Assembly (NCBI GenBank): GCA_025352845.1
Contig: JANXSC010000066.1
Span: 1-15,828, forward strand
DNA length: 15,828 nucleotides
Direction: 5' to 3'
Source of the DNA: Opitutaceae bacterium
GTDB taxonomy: Bacteria; Verrucomicrobiota; Verrucomicrobiia; Opitutales; Opitutaceae
The position numbers were made by a program, and so were the translations under genes. The notes under the pieces were generated by a model. It had not been told where the DNA came from. It was given only the letters and a program-made list of their open reading frames with translations, and made no database searches. Of this stretch, positions 7,828 through 14,835 are shown in pieces (within the stretch, counting starts at the first letter, position 1; each line of letters starts with the position of its first letter).

Positions 7828-7944
7828 ATTGAAGAGTGAAGGGTGAAAGCCGGGCAGTGTGCGATGGCGCACCGAACCGAGAGCCCGCGCGAGCCCTCTG
7901 CGAGGGCGCTGAACGCTTTGAACTCTCAACCCTCAACTTTCAAC
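7828..7944. repeat. Intergenic element with inverted heptamer arrays
   Basis: The gap between the convergent HlyD-like and CotH genes holds two opposed arrays of related 7-mers. Three lie on the plus strand at 7828-7848 (ATTGAAG, AGTGAAG, GGTGAAA). Four lie on the minus strand at 7917-7944 (read on that strand: GTTGAAA, GTTGAGG, GTTGAGA, GTTCAAA). Between them are 68 bases with two perfect small hairpins: GTGCG-ATGG-CGCAC (7859-7872) and GCCCTC-TGC-GAGGGC (7893-7907). No coding potential is evident. It resembles a dispersed, structured intergenic repeat rather than a simple terminator. Confidence 0.5.
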
Positions 7945-7957
7945 CGAGCGAAGCTCG
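7945..7957 (-). terminator. Terminator-like hairpin directly after the CotH stop codon
   Basis: On the minus strand, CGAGC-TTC-GCTCG is a 5-bp stem immediately following the CotH TGA (7958-7960). It runs into the heptamer array that begins GTTGAAA. There is no U-run, so its strength is uncertain; together with the downstream hairpins it may end both convergent transcripts. Confidence 0.35.
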
Positions 7958-10900
7958 TCACGGCACCTCGTAAATCTCCAGCAGGATCACGCCGCTTGCC
8001 CCGGCCTTGCCGGCGATCTGGGCGGTGTAGGCGCCTTGGGGCAGAGTGAGGAGGAGCACAGAATCGAGGCTCGCGGCGTTCAGGGCAAAGGCTCCGACAG
8101 CGGCCGAGGCGGCCGTGACCTCCGCCGTTGTGGTCACGGCCGCGACCCCGGTGCGCGTGCCCCAGTTGTCGTTGGTCGCCATAATATTTGTCCCGCTGAA
8201 GATCGTGAGCACGGGATCGGGCAGCGTGCCCGCGACGCCGAAACCGCCGAGCGTTGGGCCAATGGCGCGGATGAGCAGTCGCTTTGGGCCGGGGCCTTGC
8301 ACAACCACACCGCCGATGAGCAGCTCGTCGCCCGCGCGCACGAGGCCGCGGGTGGAGAGGTTGAGCGTGCGGCCGACACCGGAGTCGATCTCGTAGAGTT
8401 CGGCGAGGCCGACGCCCGTGCCGGTGTTGGCACTGGCCACCTGCAGCGTAAATTGTCCGGCCGGCAGTCGCGCGAGCAGCGCGGAATCCAAGCTGCCCTT
8501 GGTAAACGGAAAGGCGCCCACGGCCTTCGCGAGATCGGGGATGTCGCTGGCATCCGGGCTGGTTTCCCAGCCGGCGTTGCGCGCGATCTGGCGGCCGGCC
8601 GAATCGAGGATCGTGAGCACGGGCTGCGCGAGCGCGCCGGGCACGCCGAAGGCGGTGAGCGCGGGGCCGACGGCGCGGGCGAGGTATTGCTTGCCGGCGG
8701 TGTCGTTCACCACGACGCCGGTGATCAAAATATTTTCGCCGGTGCCGACAAAGCTGCGGCTCGAGAGATTGAGCAGGCGCGGGCGCGGGGTGAGCACGGA
8801 GGACTGCGCGCCGCCCGCGGCGGAACTCCACGAGAACGAAGGAACGCCGGCGGTGGGTGTCGCGCGATAGCTGCGTGCCTGCAGATCGGCGGTGTTTGGC
8901 ACCGTGACCGGCGTGGAGGAAACGCGCACCGCGTGGGCCGCCGCGCCGCCCCACGCGCGCGGGTCGGTGCCATCGGTCGTGTAAACGAGCTGCATGCCCG
9001 GTGCGGGTGTGACGGTGAGCGTGCCGGCGCCGGCGGTGACGGCAGGCACCGCGATCAGTTGCGAGTCGATCCAGTTTACGCGGCGCGTGACCCAGGACTT
9101 CATGTTGTCCACCTCGCCCTGCCAGCCGCCGGGGAAACGCGAGGTATTGTCCACCCACTTGGCGGCGTCGCGCGCGGCGGCGGCCGGGCCGATTTGCGCC
9201 GCGAGCGAATCGATCAGCGCGAGGAGACTTGGGGTCGAGAGTTCGTTCTTCCGCAATTGCTGCCACCGATCCACCCACGCCTGCACGAATTCGGGATCTT
9301 GGGCGAGGAGGCCCCACCAGCCGTCATTCCAATAGTCCGTGGCCCCCACTTCAAACGGGCCGCTCCACACATCGGGATGCTCGGCGCGCGGATCGCCGCC
9401 GCCGAGCGAGCGATCAAAATCCCAGACCGGGCCGGCGACGAGGCGGCCGCGCCGGTCCTTCGTGAAGAAGGCGCTGCGCCACAGCCCGTCGATGTTCATC
9501 GGGAGGAGATTCAGGATGTGGTGATCGATCCACGAGGGCTGATCGATGGAGTCGAGATGGGTGCGGTTGCGCCAGCCGCTCGCCAGATCGGCGAGGAGCG
9601 AATCATCGAGGCCCTGGATGAAACCCTTGATGTAGTTGCGCTGCTCCAGCGGCATGCTCGACAGCTTCGGCGTGTGGATGCCGATCGCGAGCGGGTCGCC
9701 GGGAAAGCCGCGCCGCGTTTGAAAATTGAATTCCGCCGCATCGGGCGGGTCGCTGTGGATGACATAGCCGCCCGTGATTTTGTTTGGCCCGAGATCGCCC
9801 GGGGAGATGCCCGTGATGTCGATCCGCTTCGAGTCGACCTCGCGCGTGTCGGTCAAGATGTAGACGCCCGCGTAGTCGCTGTTGTCGAGATCGCCACCGT
9901 TGGAGTTGACGAAGACCTCGACGAGTTGCGTGCGGGGGGCCCAGCGGCCGAGGCGATTGCTCAACGCATAGACAAAGGCGTTGTAGATAAACGTGCGGTC
10001 GTATTTCCACGGGCCGATGAGTTCCCAGTTGTCGAAGGACGGGAGGCCAAAAATGGCGAGGGATTTGCCGTGGCCAAGGGTGTCGTCGAATTTCAGGTTG
10101 AGGCTCTTCTTGGGGAAATCGGCGGAGGATTGGCCGTGCACGCTGGTGGTCCCGGAACTCAGGGCCGTCGGTGCGGAGGCGAGCGCGGTGTTGCCGGTGG
10201 CGGGCTTCGACCAGGTGTAAACCCACGCGGGGTGATCGATGCCGTCTTTCACGAGGTCGCCCGTGCCGTGGGTGTCGACGACGAGGATCGGGAGCTGGGT
10301 GGTGAAATTGTCGAGCCGCGCCGCGCCGGTGCCGGCGAGCCGCACATACTGCGCGGTCGACGGAAAACCGTGCGCGATGTTGTCGGCCGCATAAATTGTC
10401 GCGCGCACGATCACCGAGGCGGAGATCACGATCGGGCCGGTGTATTCCGCGGCGGTGGCACCGGGCTCGATGGCGACTGCGGTCGCCGCGGTGGGACCGG
10501 GTGAAGTGATCGTGTAGCGGATGCGCTGGCCGGCGGCGGTGCCGGTCAGGCTGAGGCTGACCGTGCCGGTGAACGGCCCCGCCGCGCGGGAGAACACGAC
10601 GCGTTCGGTAAGGAAGAGCGTGCTGCTGCCGCCGTTGCGCGCACCGGGTGTGGGCGTGCGGAAAAATCCGCGGACAGAGGCTTCGCCCGCGAGCGTGGGC
10701 TGCGTGACGCCGTAGGAGAAATCTTCAAACTGTGCGGGATAGGCGGGCGCGAATTCCGTGGCGACGGTGGTGGTGTCGGGTTTCACGAGCGCGAGGTAGC
10801 CGCCCGAGGAGGCGAGGGGGAAATTCGTGTGCAGCGGCTTGGCGGGGTCGCGGCGGTTTTGGCTCGAAGCCCAGACGATCAGGTAGCCGCCGGCGGGAAG

Positions 10901-11149
10901 GGTGAGGGCGGGGAACTGCCATTTGTTTTTCACCGTCGCGTTGTCGGTGAGAAACCAGCCGGCGAGATTCACCGGGGCCGCGTCCGGATTGTAGATCTCG
11001 ATCCAGTCGGCAAATTTGCCGTCGTCGTCGGCGATGGTCCGCGTGTTGGCGGCCATGAACTCGGAGATGACGGGGTCCGCGCGGAGCACGCCGGAGAACA
11101 CGAGCACGAGCAGGAGGGCGGCCCGCGTGAGTCGGGAGGGGGGGCTCAT
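7958..11149 (-). CDS. Exported CotH-family kinase protein with lamin-tail domain and two C-terminal modules
   Basis: A 1063-residue exported protein. ATG at 11149 is chosen over the frame start at 11182 because it gives a signal peptide with a hydrophobic core at 10-21 and likely cleavage after 'VLRA' (24). Domains in order: lamin-tail domain about 25-135 ('ISEFMAANT', 'DWIEIYNP', 'LAGWFLTDN'); a chitobiase/Fn3-associated beta domain about 190-255; the CotH domain about 285-650; a second Fn3-associated segment about 705-765 ('VYTTDGTDPRAWGG'); then two locus-wide modules at 793-920 and 928-1063. CotH hallmarks are 'SVHGQSSADFPKKSLNLKF' (336-354), with the Lys pair expected near ATP; 'YAGVYILTDTREVDSKRIDI' (426-445); and 'GPVWDFDRSLGG' (573-584), whose aspartates correspond to the metal-binding site. 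Bacillus spore-coat CotH phosphorylates proteins with this fold. An extracytoplasmic kinase is therefore the best inference, though ATP supply outside the cytoplasm is an open question. The gene converges on the VTC operon and diverges from the PhoD-like gene with 114 bases between starts. Confidence 0.9.
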   Translation of the reverse strand: MSPPSRLTRAALLLVLVFSGVLRADPVISEFMAANTRTIADDDGKFADWIEIYNPDAAPVNLAGWFLTDNATVKNKWQFPALTLPAGGYLIVWASSQNRRDPAKPLHTNFPLASSGGYLALVKPDTTTVATEFAPAYPAQFEDFSYGVTQPTLAGEASVRGFFRTPTPGARNGGSSTLFLTERVVFSRAAGPFTGTVSLSLTGTAAGQRIRYTITSPGPTAATAVAIEPGATAAEYTGPIVISASVIVRATIYAADNIAHGFPSTAQYVRLAGTGAARLDNFTTQLPILVVDTHGTGDLVKDGIDHPAWVYTWSKPATGNTALASAPTALSSGTTSVHGQSSADFPKKSLNLKFDDTLGHGKSLAIFGLPSFDNWELIGPWKYDRTFIYNAFVYALSNRLGRWAPRTQLVEVFVNSNGGDLDNSDYAGVYILTDTREVDSKRIDITGISPGDLGPNKITGGYVIHSDPPDAAEFNFQTRRGFPGDPLAIGIHTPKLSSMPLEQRNYIKGFIQGLDDSLLADLASGWRNRTHLDSIDQPSWIDHHILNLLPMNIDGLWRSAFFTKDRRGRLVAGPVWDFDRSLGGGDPRAEHPDVWSGPFEVGATDYWNDGWWGLLAQDPEFVQAWVDRWQQLRKNELSTPSLLALIDSLAAQIGPAAAARDAAKWVDNTSRFPGGWQGEVDNMKSWVTRRVNWIDSQLIAVPAVTAGAGTLTVTPAPGMQLVYTTDGTDPRAWGGAAAHAVRVSSTPVTVPNTADLQARSYRATPTAGVPSFSWSSAAGGAQSSVLTPRPRLLNLSSRSFVGTGENILITGVVVNDTAGKQYLARAVGPALTAFGVPGALAQPVLTILDSAGRQIARNAGWETSPDASDIPDLAKAVGAFPFTKGSLDSALLARLPAGQFTLQVASANTGTGVGLAELYEIDSGVGRTLNLSTRGLVRAGDELLIGGVVVQGPGPKRLLIRAIGPTLGGFGVAGTLPDPVLTIFSGTNIMATNDNWGTRTGVAAVTTTAEVTAASAAVGAFALNAASLDSVLLLTLPQGAYTAQIAGKAGASGVILLEIYEVP

Positions 11150-11263
11150 CGTGGGCTGAGCGGAACAGCCGTCCGCCTCCAAGGCAATGTCGGGCTAAAA
11201 AGAAACGAAACTGGCGCGGGGGTTTGGCTGTCTCTGGTGGGCGTGCAACCCCTGCGACCGGAA

Positions 11264-13072
11264 ATGGTCTTGAAGCTTGCGTCACTGTCGGCGACGAACA
11301 CGTTTCGCCCGGTGAATTTCCCCCACGCAACCCGCATCTTTTGCATCTGGGTCTTCGCGCTGTCCACCGGTTGGCCCGCACTTTTCGGCCAAACCGCCTC
11401 CCCGTTTGTCAGTGGTGTATGGTCGGGCAATGTCACGCCAACCAGCGCCACCGTCTCGGTGCGGCTGAACGCCCCCGGTCTGCGCGTCCGCCTCGCCGTG
11501 AGCACCAACGTGCAGCTCTCGCCCGCGGTGTTTTCGACGGCGCTGACGACCGCGGCATCCTCGGGCAACGTCGTCACGCTCGACATCGCTGGGCTCCAGC
11601 CCGCCACGGAATACGATTACGGCATCGAGGTTGCCGGCGTCCTGCGCACGGAGACGATCTCGCGGGGAAGATTTCGGACGTTTCCGCAGGGCGCGTCGTC
11701 GTTCCGCCTCGCCTTCGCCTCGTGCGGCGATCCGCGTGACGCCGATCAGCGCGCCTTCGAGGCGATCCTCGCCGAGCAGCCGCTGCTCTTCGTGCATATG
11801 GGCGACTTTCAGTATTACGACACCGACTCGACTGTAGCCGAAGACTACCGCCGTAATTACGACAGCGTGCTCAACCATCCCATCGAGGGCGCGCTCTATC
11901 GCAACGTCGCACTCGCCTACATGTGGGACGACCACGACTTCGCCGGCAACGACAGCAACGGCACCGCGGTCGGCACCGCGACGGCCCGCAGCGTTTATCG
12001 CGACACTGTGCCGCACTACCCGATTAACGTGAACGGCGGCACCATCGCGCAGGCGTTCACCGTCGGGCGCGTGCGCGTGATCATGACCGACCTGCACAGT
12101 GCGGCGACGCCCGCCACCAACGCCGAATCCGCCAACAAATCCCGGATGGGGGCCGCGCAGAAAGCGTGGTTCAAGCAGGAGCTGCTTGGCGCGCGCGATG
12201 CCGGTTTCCCGCTCATCATCTGGGTCTGCACCTCGCCGTGGATCGGGTCGGCGCAGCTCGGGGCCGACTCGTGGGCCGGCTACACCACCGAGCGCACCGA
12301 ACTCGCCACGTTTTTTAAGGAGAACCGCATCTCCAACATGATCCTCCTTTCGGGTGACATGCACGCGCTGGCCTTCGACGACGGCTCGAACTCCGACTAC
12401 GCGCCCGGCGGCGGCGCTCCCCTCGTGGTGTTTCAGGCGGCTCCGCTCACGCGGCCCGGCGAACCGAAGGGTGGACCGTATGCCGCCGGCCCGCTGCTGG
12501 GCACGGCACAATATGGTTTGCTGGAAATCACCGACACGGGTGGCCCCGCGATCCAGGGCCGGTTCACGGGCAAGCGTGTCGGCGAGGGGGCCAAGCTTGT
12601 TTTTCAATTCACGGCCTCGACCAACGGCGTCGTGCCCGCCGGTGTCTCCGGCCCGACGGGCGGCATCGACAAGTCGTTCATCAACATTTCCACTCGCGTA
12701 AAAATCAACGGCCCGGGCGACGGCCTGATCGTGGGCTTCGTGATCGGGGGCACCTCGAAACGCACCGTGCTGGTGCGCGCTATCGGGCCTTCCCTGGCGG
12801 TCTTTGGGGTGTCCGATGCGCTGTCCCGTCCGTCCCTCGCTGTCTTTCAGGGTAGCACCGTGCTCGCGAGCAACGACGACTGGAACACCAATGACCCCGT
12901 GCGGCTCATCGCGGCCTTCGATCGGGTCGGAGCGTTTCGCCTCGCCGGCGGCGGGGCCCGCGATGCGGCGCTTCTTCTGACAAATCTCGCCCCCGGTCCC
13001 TATACGATTCATGTGACGGGGGTCAACGCCACCTCGGGCACCGTGCTCGTCGAGGCCTACGACGTGCCGTAA
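11264..13072 (+). CDS. Exported PhoD-like alkaline phosphatase with C-terminal module
   Basis: A 602-residue exported metallophosphoesterase. The N-terminus carries a hydrophobic stretch 25-41 ending 'PALFGQ', a likely signal peptide. GTG at 11312 is an alternative start giving a shorter leader. An Ig-like PhoD N-terminal domain spans about 45-142 ('SGVWSGNVTPTSATVSVRL', 'LQPATEYDYGIEV'). The catalytic domain is about 147-455, with the PhoD metal-site motifs 'ASCGD' (Asp156), 'HMGDFQYYDTD' (Asp181, Tyr184), 'WDDHDF' (221-226) and 'LSGDMHAL' (Asp365, His367). PhoD enzymes are Fe/Ca-dependent phosphomonoesterases or diesterases outside the cytoplasm, so phosphate release from organic esters is likely. 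One locus-wide module follows at 471-602 ('FINISTRVKI' to 'LVEAYDVP'). Open frame upstream of 11264 lies antisense to the CotH gene and is not used. No Pho-box-like direct repeats could be recognised in the 114-base gap. Confidence 0.87.
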   Translation: MVLKLASLSATNTFRPVNFPHATRIFCIWVFALSTGWPALFGQTASPFVSGVWSGNVTPTSATVSVRLNAPGLRVRLAVSTNVQLSPAVFSTALTTAASSGNVVTLDIAGLQPATEYDYGIEVAGVLRTETISRGRFRTFPQGASSFRLAFASCGDPRDADQRAFEAILAEQPLLFVHMGDFQYYDTDSTVAEDYRRNYDSVLNHPIEGALYRNVALAYMWDDHDFAGNDSNGTAVGTATARSVYRDTVPHYPINVNGGTIAQAFTVGRVRVIMTDLHSAATPATNAESANKSRMGAAQKAWFKQELLGARDAGFPLIIWVCTSPWIGSAQLGADSWAGYTTERTELATFFKENRISNMILLSGDMHALAFDDGSNSDYAPGGGAPLVVFQAAPLTRPGEPKGGPYAAGPLLGTAQYGLLEITDTGGPAIQGRFTGKRVGEGAKLVFQFTASTNGVVPAGVSGPTGGIDKSFINISTRVKINGPGDGLIVGFVIGGTSKRTVLVRAIGPSLAVFGVSDALSRPSLAVFQGSTVLASNDDWNTNDPVRLIAAFDRVGAFRLAGGGARDAALLLTNLAPGPYTIHVTGVNATSGTVLVEAYDVP

Positions 13073-13189
13073 CTGCGGCGTGCCGCTGCCACAGTTTGGG
13101 TTTGCACGGCGCGCGCTTGGCACGAACCTCCCCGCGTCTGGCGCGAACATGATCGCGACCGGACACGCCAGCAAACCACCCTCAGTCTC

Positions 13190-13204
13190 CCTCGGACCCC
13201 GAGG
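13190..13204 (+). terminator. Weak terminator-like hairpin between the PhoD-like gene and panB
   Basis: CCTCGG-ACC-CCGAGG is a perfect 6-bp stem with a 3-base loop in the 213-base gap 13073-13285. There is no following T-tract, so termination of the PhoD-like transcript here is only a possibility. The rest of the gap shows no convincing gene or promoter motif. Confidence 0.25.
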
Positions 13205-13276
13205 CTTCATCGCCATGCGAAAAGCACTTTTGTCCCCATCCGCCCCCCGGCAGGCTTCCTGTTCTTTGGACCCGGC

Positions 13277-13282
13277 GGAGGT
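13277..13282 (+). promoter_or_regulatory. Ribosome-binding site of panB
   Basis: GGAGGT lies three bases before the GTG at 13286. The spacing is short but the motif is strong, and it supports the GTG start; no in-frame ATG with family similarity exists upstream. It is the clearest Shine-Dalgarno sequence at an operon-leading gene in this window. Confidence 0.55.
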
Positions 13283-13285
13283 GCC

Positions 13286-14077
13286 GTGAAAACAATCACC
13301 GACTTCGCCCGCGCCCGGCGCGAGCTGCACCCGATCGTGATGGTCGCCGCCTACGATGCGCTCATGGCGCGCCTTGTCGCCGACTCGGAGGCGGATGCGA
13401 TTCTCGTCGGCGACAGCCTTGCGATGGTGGTCCATGGCTTTCCCTCCACCGTGCATGCCACGCCGGACCTGATGGGCCTGCATGTCGCGGCGGTGCGCCG
13501 GGGCGCGCCCGATTTTCTTGTGGTGGCGGACATGCCGTTCCTGAGCGTGCGCCGCGGCGTGGCGGCCGCGACCGCGGCGGCCGGAGCCCTGATGCAGGCC
13601 GGCGCGAACGCCGTGAAGATCGAGGGCGTGACCGGCCACGAAGACGTGATCGCGCACCTGATCGGGAGCGGCATCCCCGTGATGGGGCACCTCGGCCTCA
13701 CGCCGCAATCGGTCAATGTTTTCGGCGGCTACCGCGTGCAGGGCCGCGCGCCCGCCGATGCCGAACGCCTGCGCGCCGAGGCGCGGCGGCTCGAGGAGCT
13801 GGGCGCCTTTGCGCTCGTGCTCGAGTGCGTGCCGGCCGCCCTCGCGGCGACGATTACCGCAGAGCGCGCAATTCCCACGATCGGCATCGGCGCCGGCGCG
13901 GGCACCGCCGGCCAGGTGCTCGTGCTGTCGGACTTGCTGGGCCTCGACGCCCGGTTTCAGCCGCGCTTCGCGCGGCGTTATGCGGAGGGGCACGCGCTTG
14001 TGCGCGAGGCGCTCAACCGTTTCGCGCGCGACGTGCGGGCCGCGCAGTTTCCCGCCCGCGAGGAGGTGCTTGCCTGA
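13286..14077 (+). CDS. panB: 3-methyl-2-oxobutanoate hydroxymethyltransferase (ketopantoate hydroxymethyltransferase)
   Basis: PanB transfers a hydroxymethyl group from 5,10-methylenetetrahydrofolate to 2-oxoisovalerate, giving ketopantoate, the first committed step to pantothenate, in the cytoplasm. The 263 residues match the usual length. Key motifs: 'VGDSLAMVVHGFPST' (41-55; Asp43 binds Mg), 'VADMPFLS' (80-87; Asp82 binds Mg), 'AVKIEG' (109-114; Lys111, Glu113), 'MGHLGLTPQSVN' (133-144), 'VLECVPA' (178-184; catalytic Glu180) and 'TIGIGAG' (198-204). All expected metal and catalytic residues are present. 'GTAGQVLVLSDLLGL' replaces the common '..cdGQvLV..D.lG', a mild variation. The start is GTG with a Shine-Dalgarno motif. 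It leads the pan-coa operon; its TGA overlaps the panC ATG by one base. Confidence 0.96.
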   Translation: MKTITDFARARRELHPIVMVAAYDALMARLVADSEADAILVGDSLAMVVHGFPSTVHATPDLMGLHVAAVRRGAPDFLVVADMPFLSVRRGVAAATAAAGALMQAGANAVKIEGVTGHEDVIAHLIGSGIPVMGHLGLTPQSVNVFGGYRVQGRAPADAERLRAEARRLEELGAFALVLECVPAALAATITAERAIPTIGIGAGAGTAGQVLVLSDLLGLDARFQPRFARRYAEGHALVREALNRFARDVRAAQFPAREEVLA

Positions 14078-14835
14078 TGAGGATCTGCACCCAGCTCACC
14101 GAATGGCGCGACCTGCGCCGCTCCCCCGAGTGGCTCGGCCGTTCCGTCGGCTTCGTGCCCACGATGGGGGCGCTGCACGCCGGGCACGAGGCGCTGCTCG
14201 CCCGCGCCCGCGCGGAAAACGACCGCGTCGTGCTCAGCCTTTTCGTCAACCCCACGCAGTTCGACAACCCCGCGGATCTCGCGCGCTACCCGCGCACGCT
14301 CGAGGCCGATATCGCGCTCGCGAAACCCCATGTGGATGCCGTCCTCGCGCCGCCGCCTGCGGCGCTTTACCCGGACGGCTACCGCTACCGCGTGACGGAA
14401 AACTCCCTCGGCGCGCAGCTCGAGGGCGCGCACCGGCCGGGGCATTTCGACGGCGTGCTCACGGTGGTGTTGAAACTATTCAACGTCGTGCAACCGCATC
14501 GCGCCTATTTCGGCGAGAAAGACTGGCAGCAGCTTCAGCTCGTGCGCGGCATGGTCGAGGCGCTGCTGCTGCCGGTGGAAATCGTGCCCTGCGCGACCGT
14601 GCGCGACGCCGACGGCCTCGCGCTCAGCTCGCGCAACCGCCGGCTCTCGCCGGCGGCGCGCGCGCGCGCGGCGGCGTTTCCAACGGTGCTGCGCACATCG
14701 CCCGACCCGCGGGCGGCCGCGGTGGCGTTGCGCGAAAGGGGATTCGACGTGGACTACGTCGAGGATCGCGAGGGCGTGCGGCTCGGGGCGGTGCGCGTGG
14801 AAGGCGTGCGGTTAATCGACCATGTCCGGCTCTAA
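14077..14835 (+). CDS. panC: Pantothenate synthetase (pantoate-beta-alanine ligase)
   Basis: PanC condenses pantoate and beta-alanine with ATP through a pantoyl-adenylate intermediate. The 252 residues are somewhat shorter than the common 280 or so; the shortening lies in the C-terminal part. Nucleotidyltransferase motifs are intact: 'VPTMGALHAGH' (27-37, the HIGH-like site), 'FVNPTQFD' (56-63), 'HRPGHFDGVLTVVLKLFN' (119-136), 'FGEKDWQQ' (145-152) and 'LSSRN' (183-187, the KMSKS-equivalent). An AGGAGG lies at 14060-14065 inside the end of panB, 11 bases before the ATG at 14077, which overlaps the panB stop, so translation is probably coupled. The 3' end overlaps coaBC by 14 bases. Confidence 0.95.
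   Translation: MRICTQLTEWRDLRRSPEWLGRSVGFVPTMGALHAGHEALLARARAENDRVVLSLFVNPTQFDNPADLARYPRTLEADIALAKPHVDAVLAPPPAALYPDGYRYRVTENSLGAQLEGAHRPGHFDGVLTVVLKLFNVVQPHRAYFGEKDWQQLQLVRGMVEALLLPVEIVPCATVRDADGLALSSRNRRLSPAARARAAAFPTVLRTSPDPRAAAVALRERGFDVDYVEDREGVRLGAVRVEGVRLIDHVRL

Noticed and set aside
8036..10504. Long plus-strand open frame (822 codons) across the CotH gene
   Set aside because: Low-complexity Gly/Ala/Arg-rich product with no family signal; the opposite strand has a full signal peptide, CotH motifs and two modules.
10829..11263. N-terminal extension of the PhoD-like protein
   Set aside because: The frame is open but antisense to the CotH N-terminus; the signal peptide and PhoD similarity begin only after 11264.
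13080..13289. Possible small gene of 69 codons before panB
   Set aside because: No ribosome-binding site, no recognisable motif, overlap with the panB start and ordinary GC-rich composition; more likely spacer.
11282..13993. Minus-strand open frame (903 codons) across the PhoD-like gene and into panB
   Set aside because: It spans two unrelated well-supported plus-strand genes and their spacer, and its product shows only composition-biased sequence.
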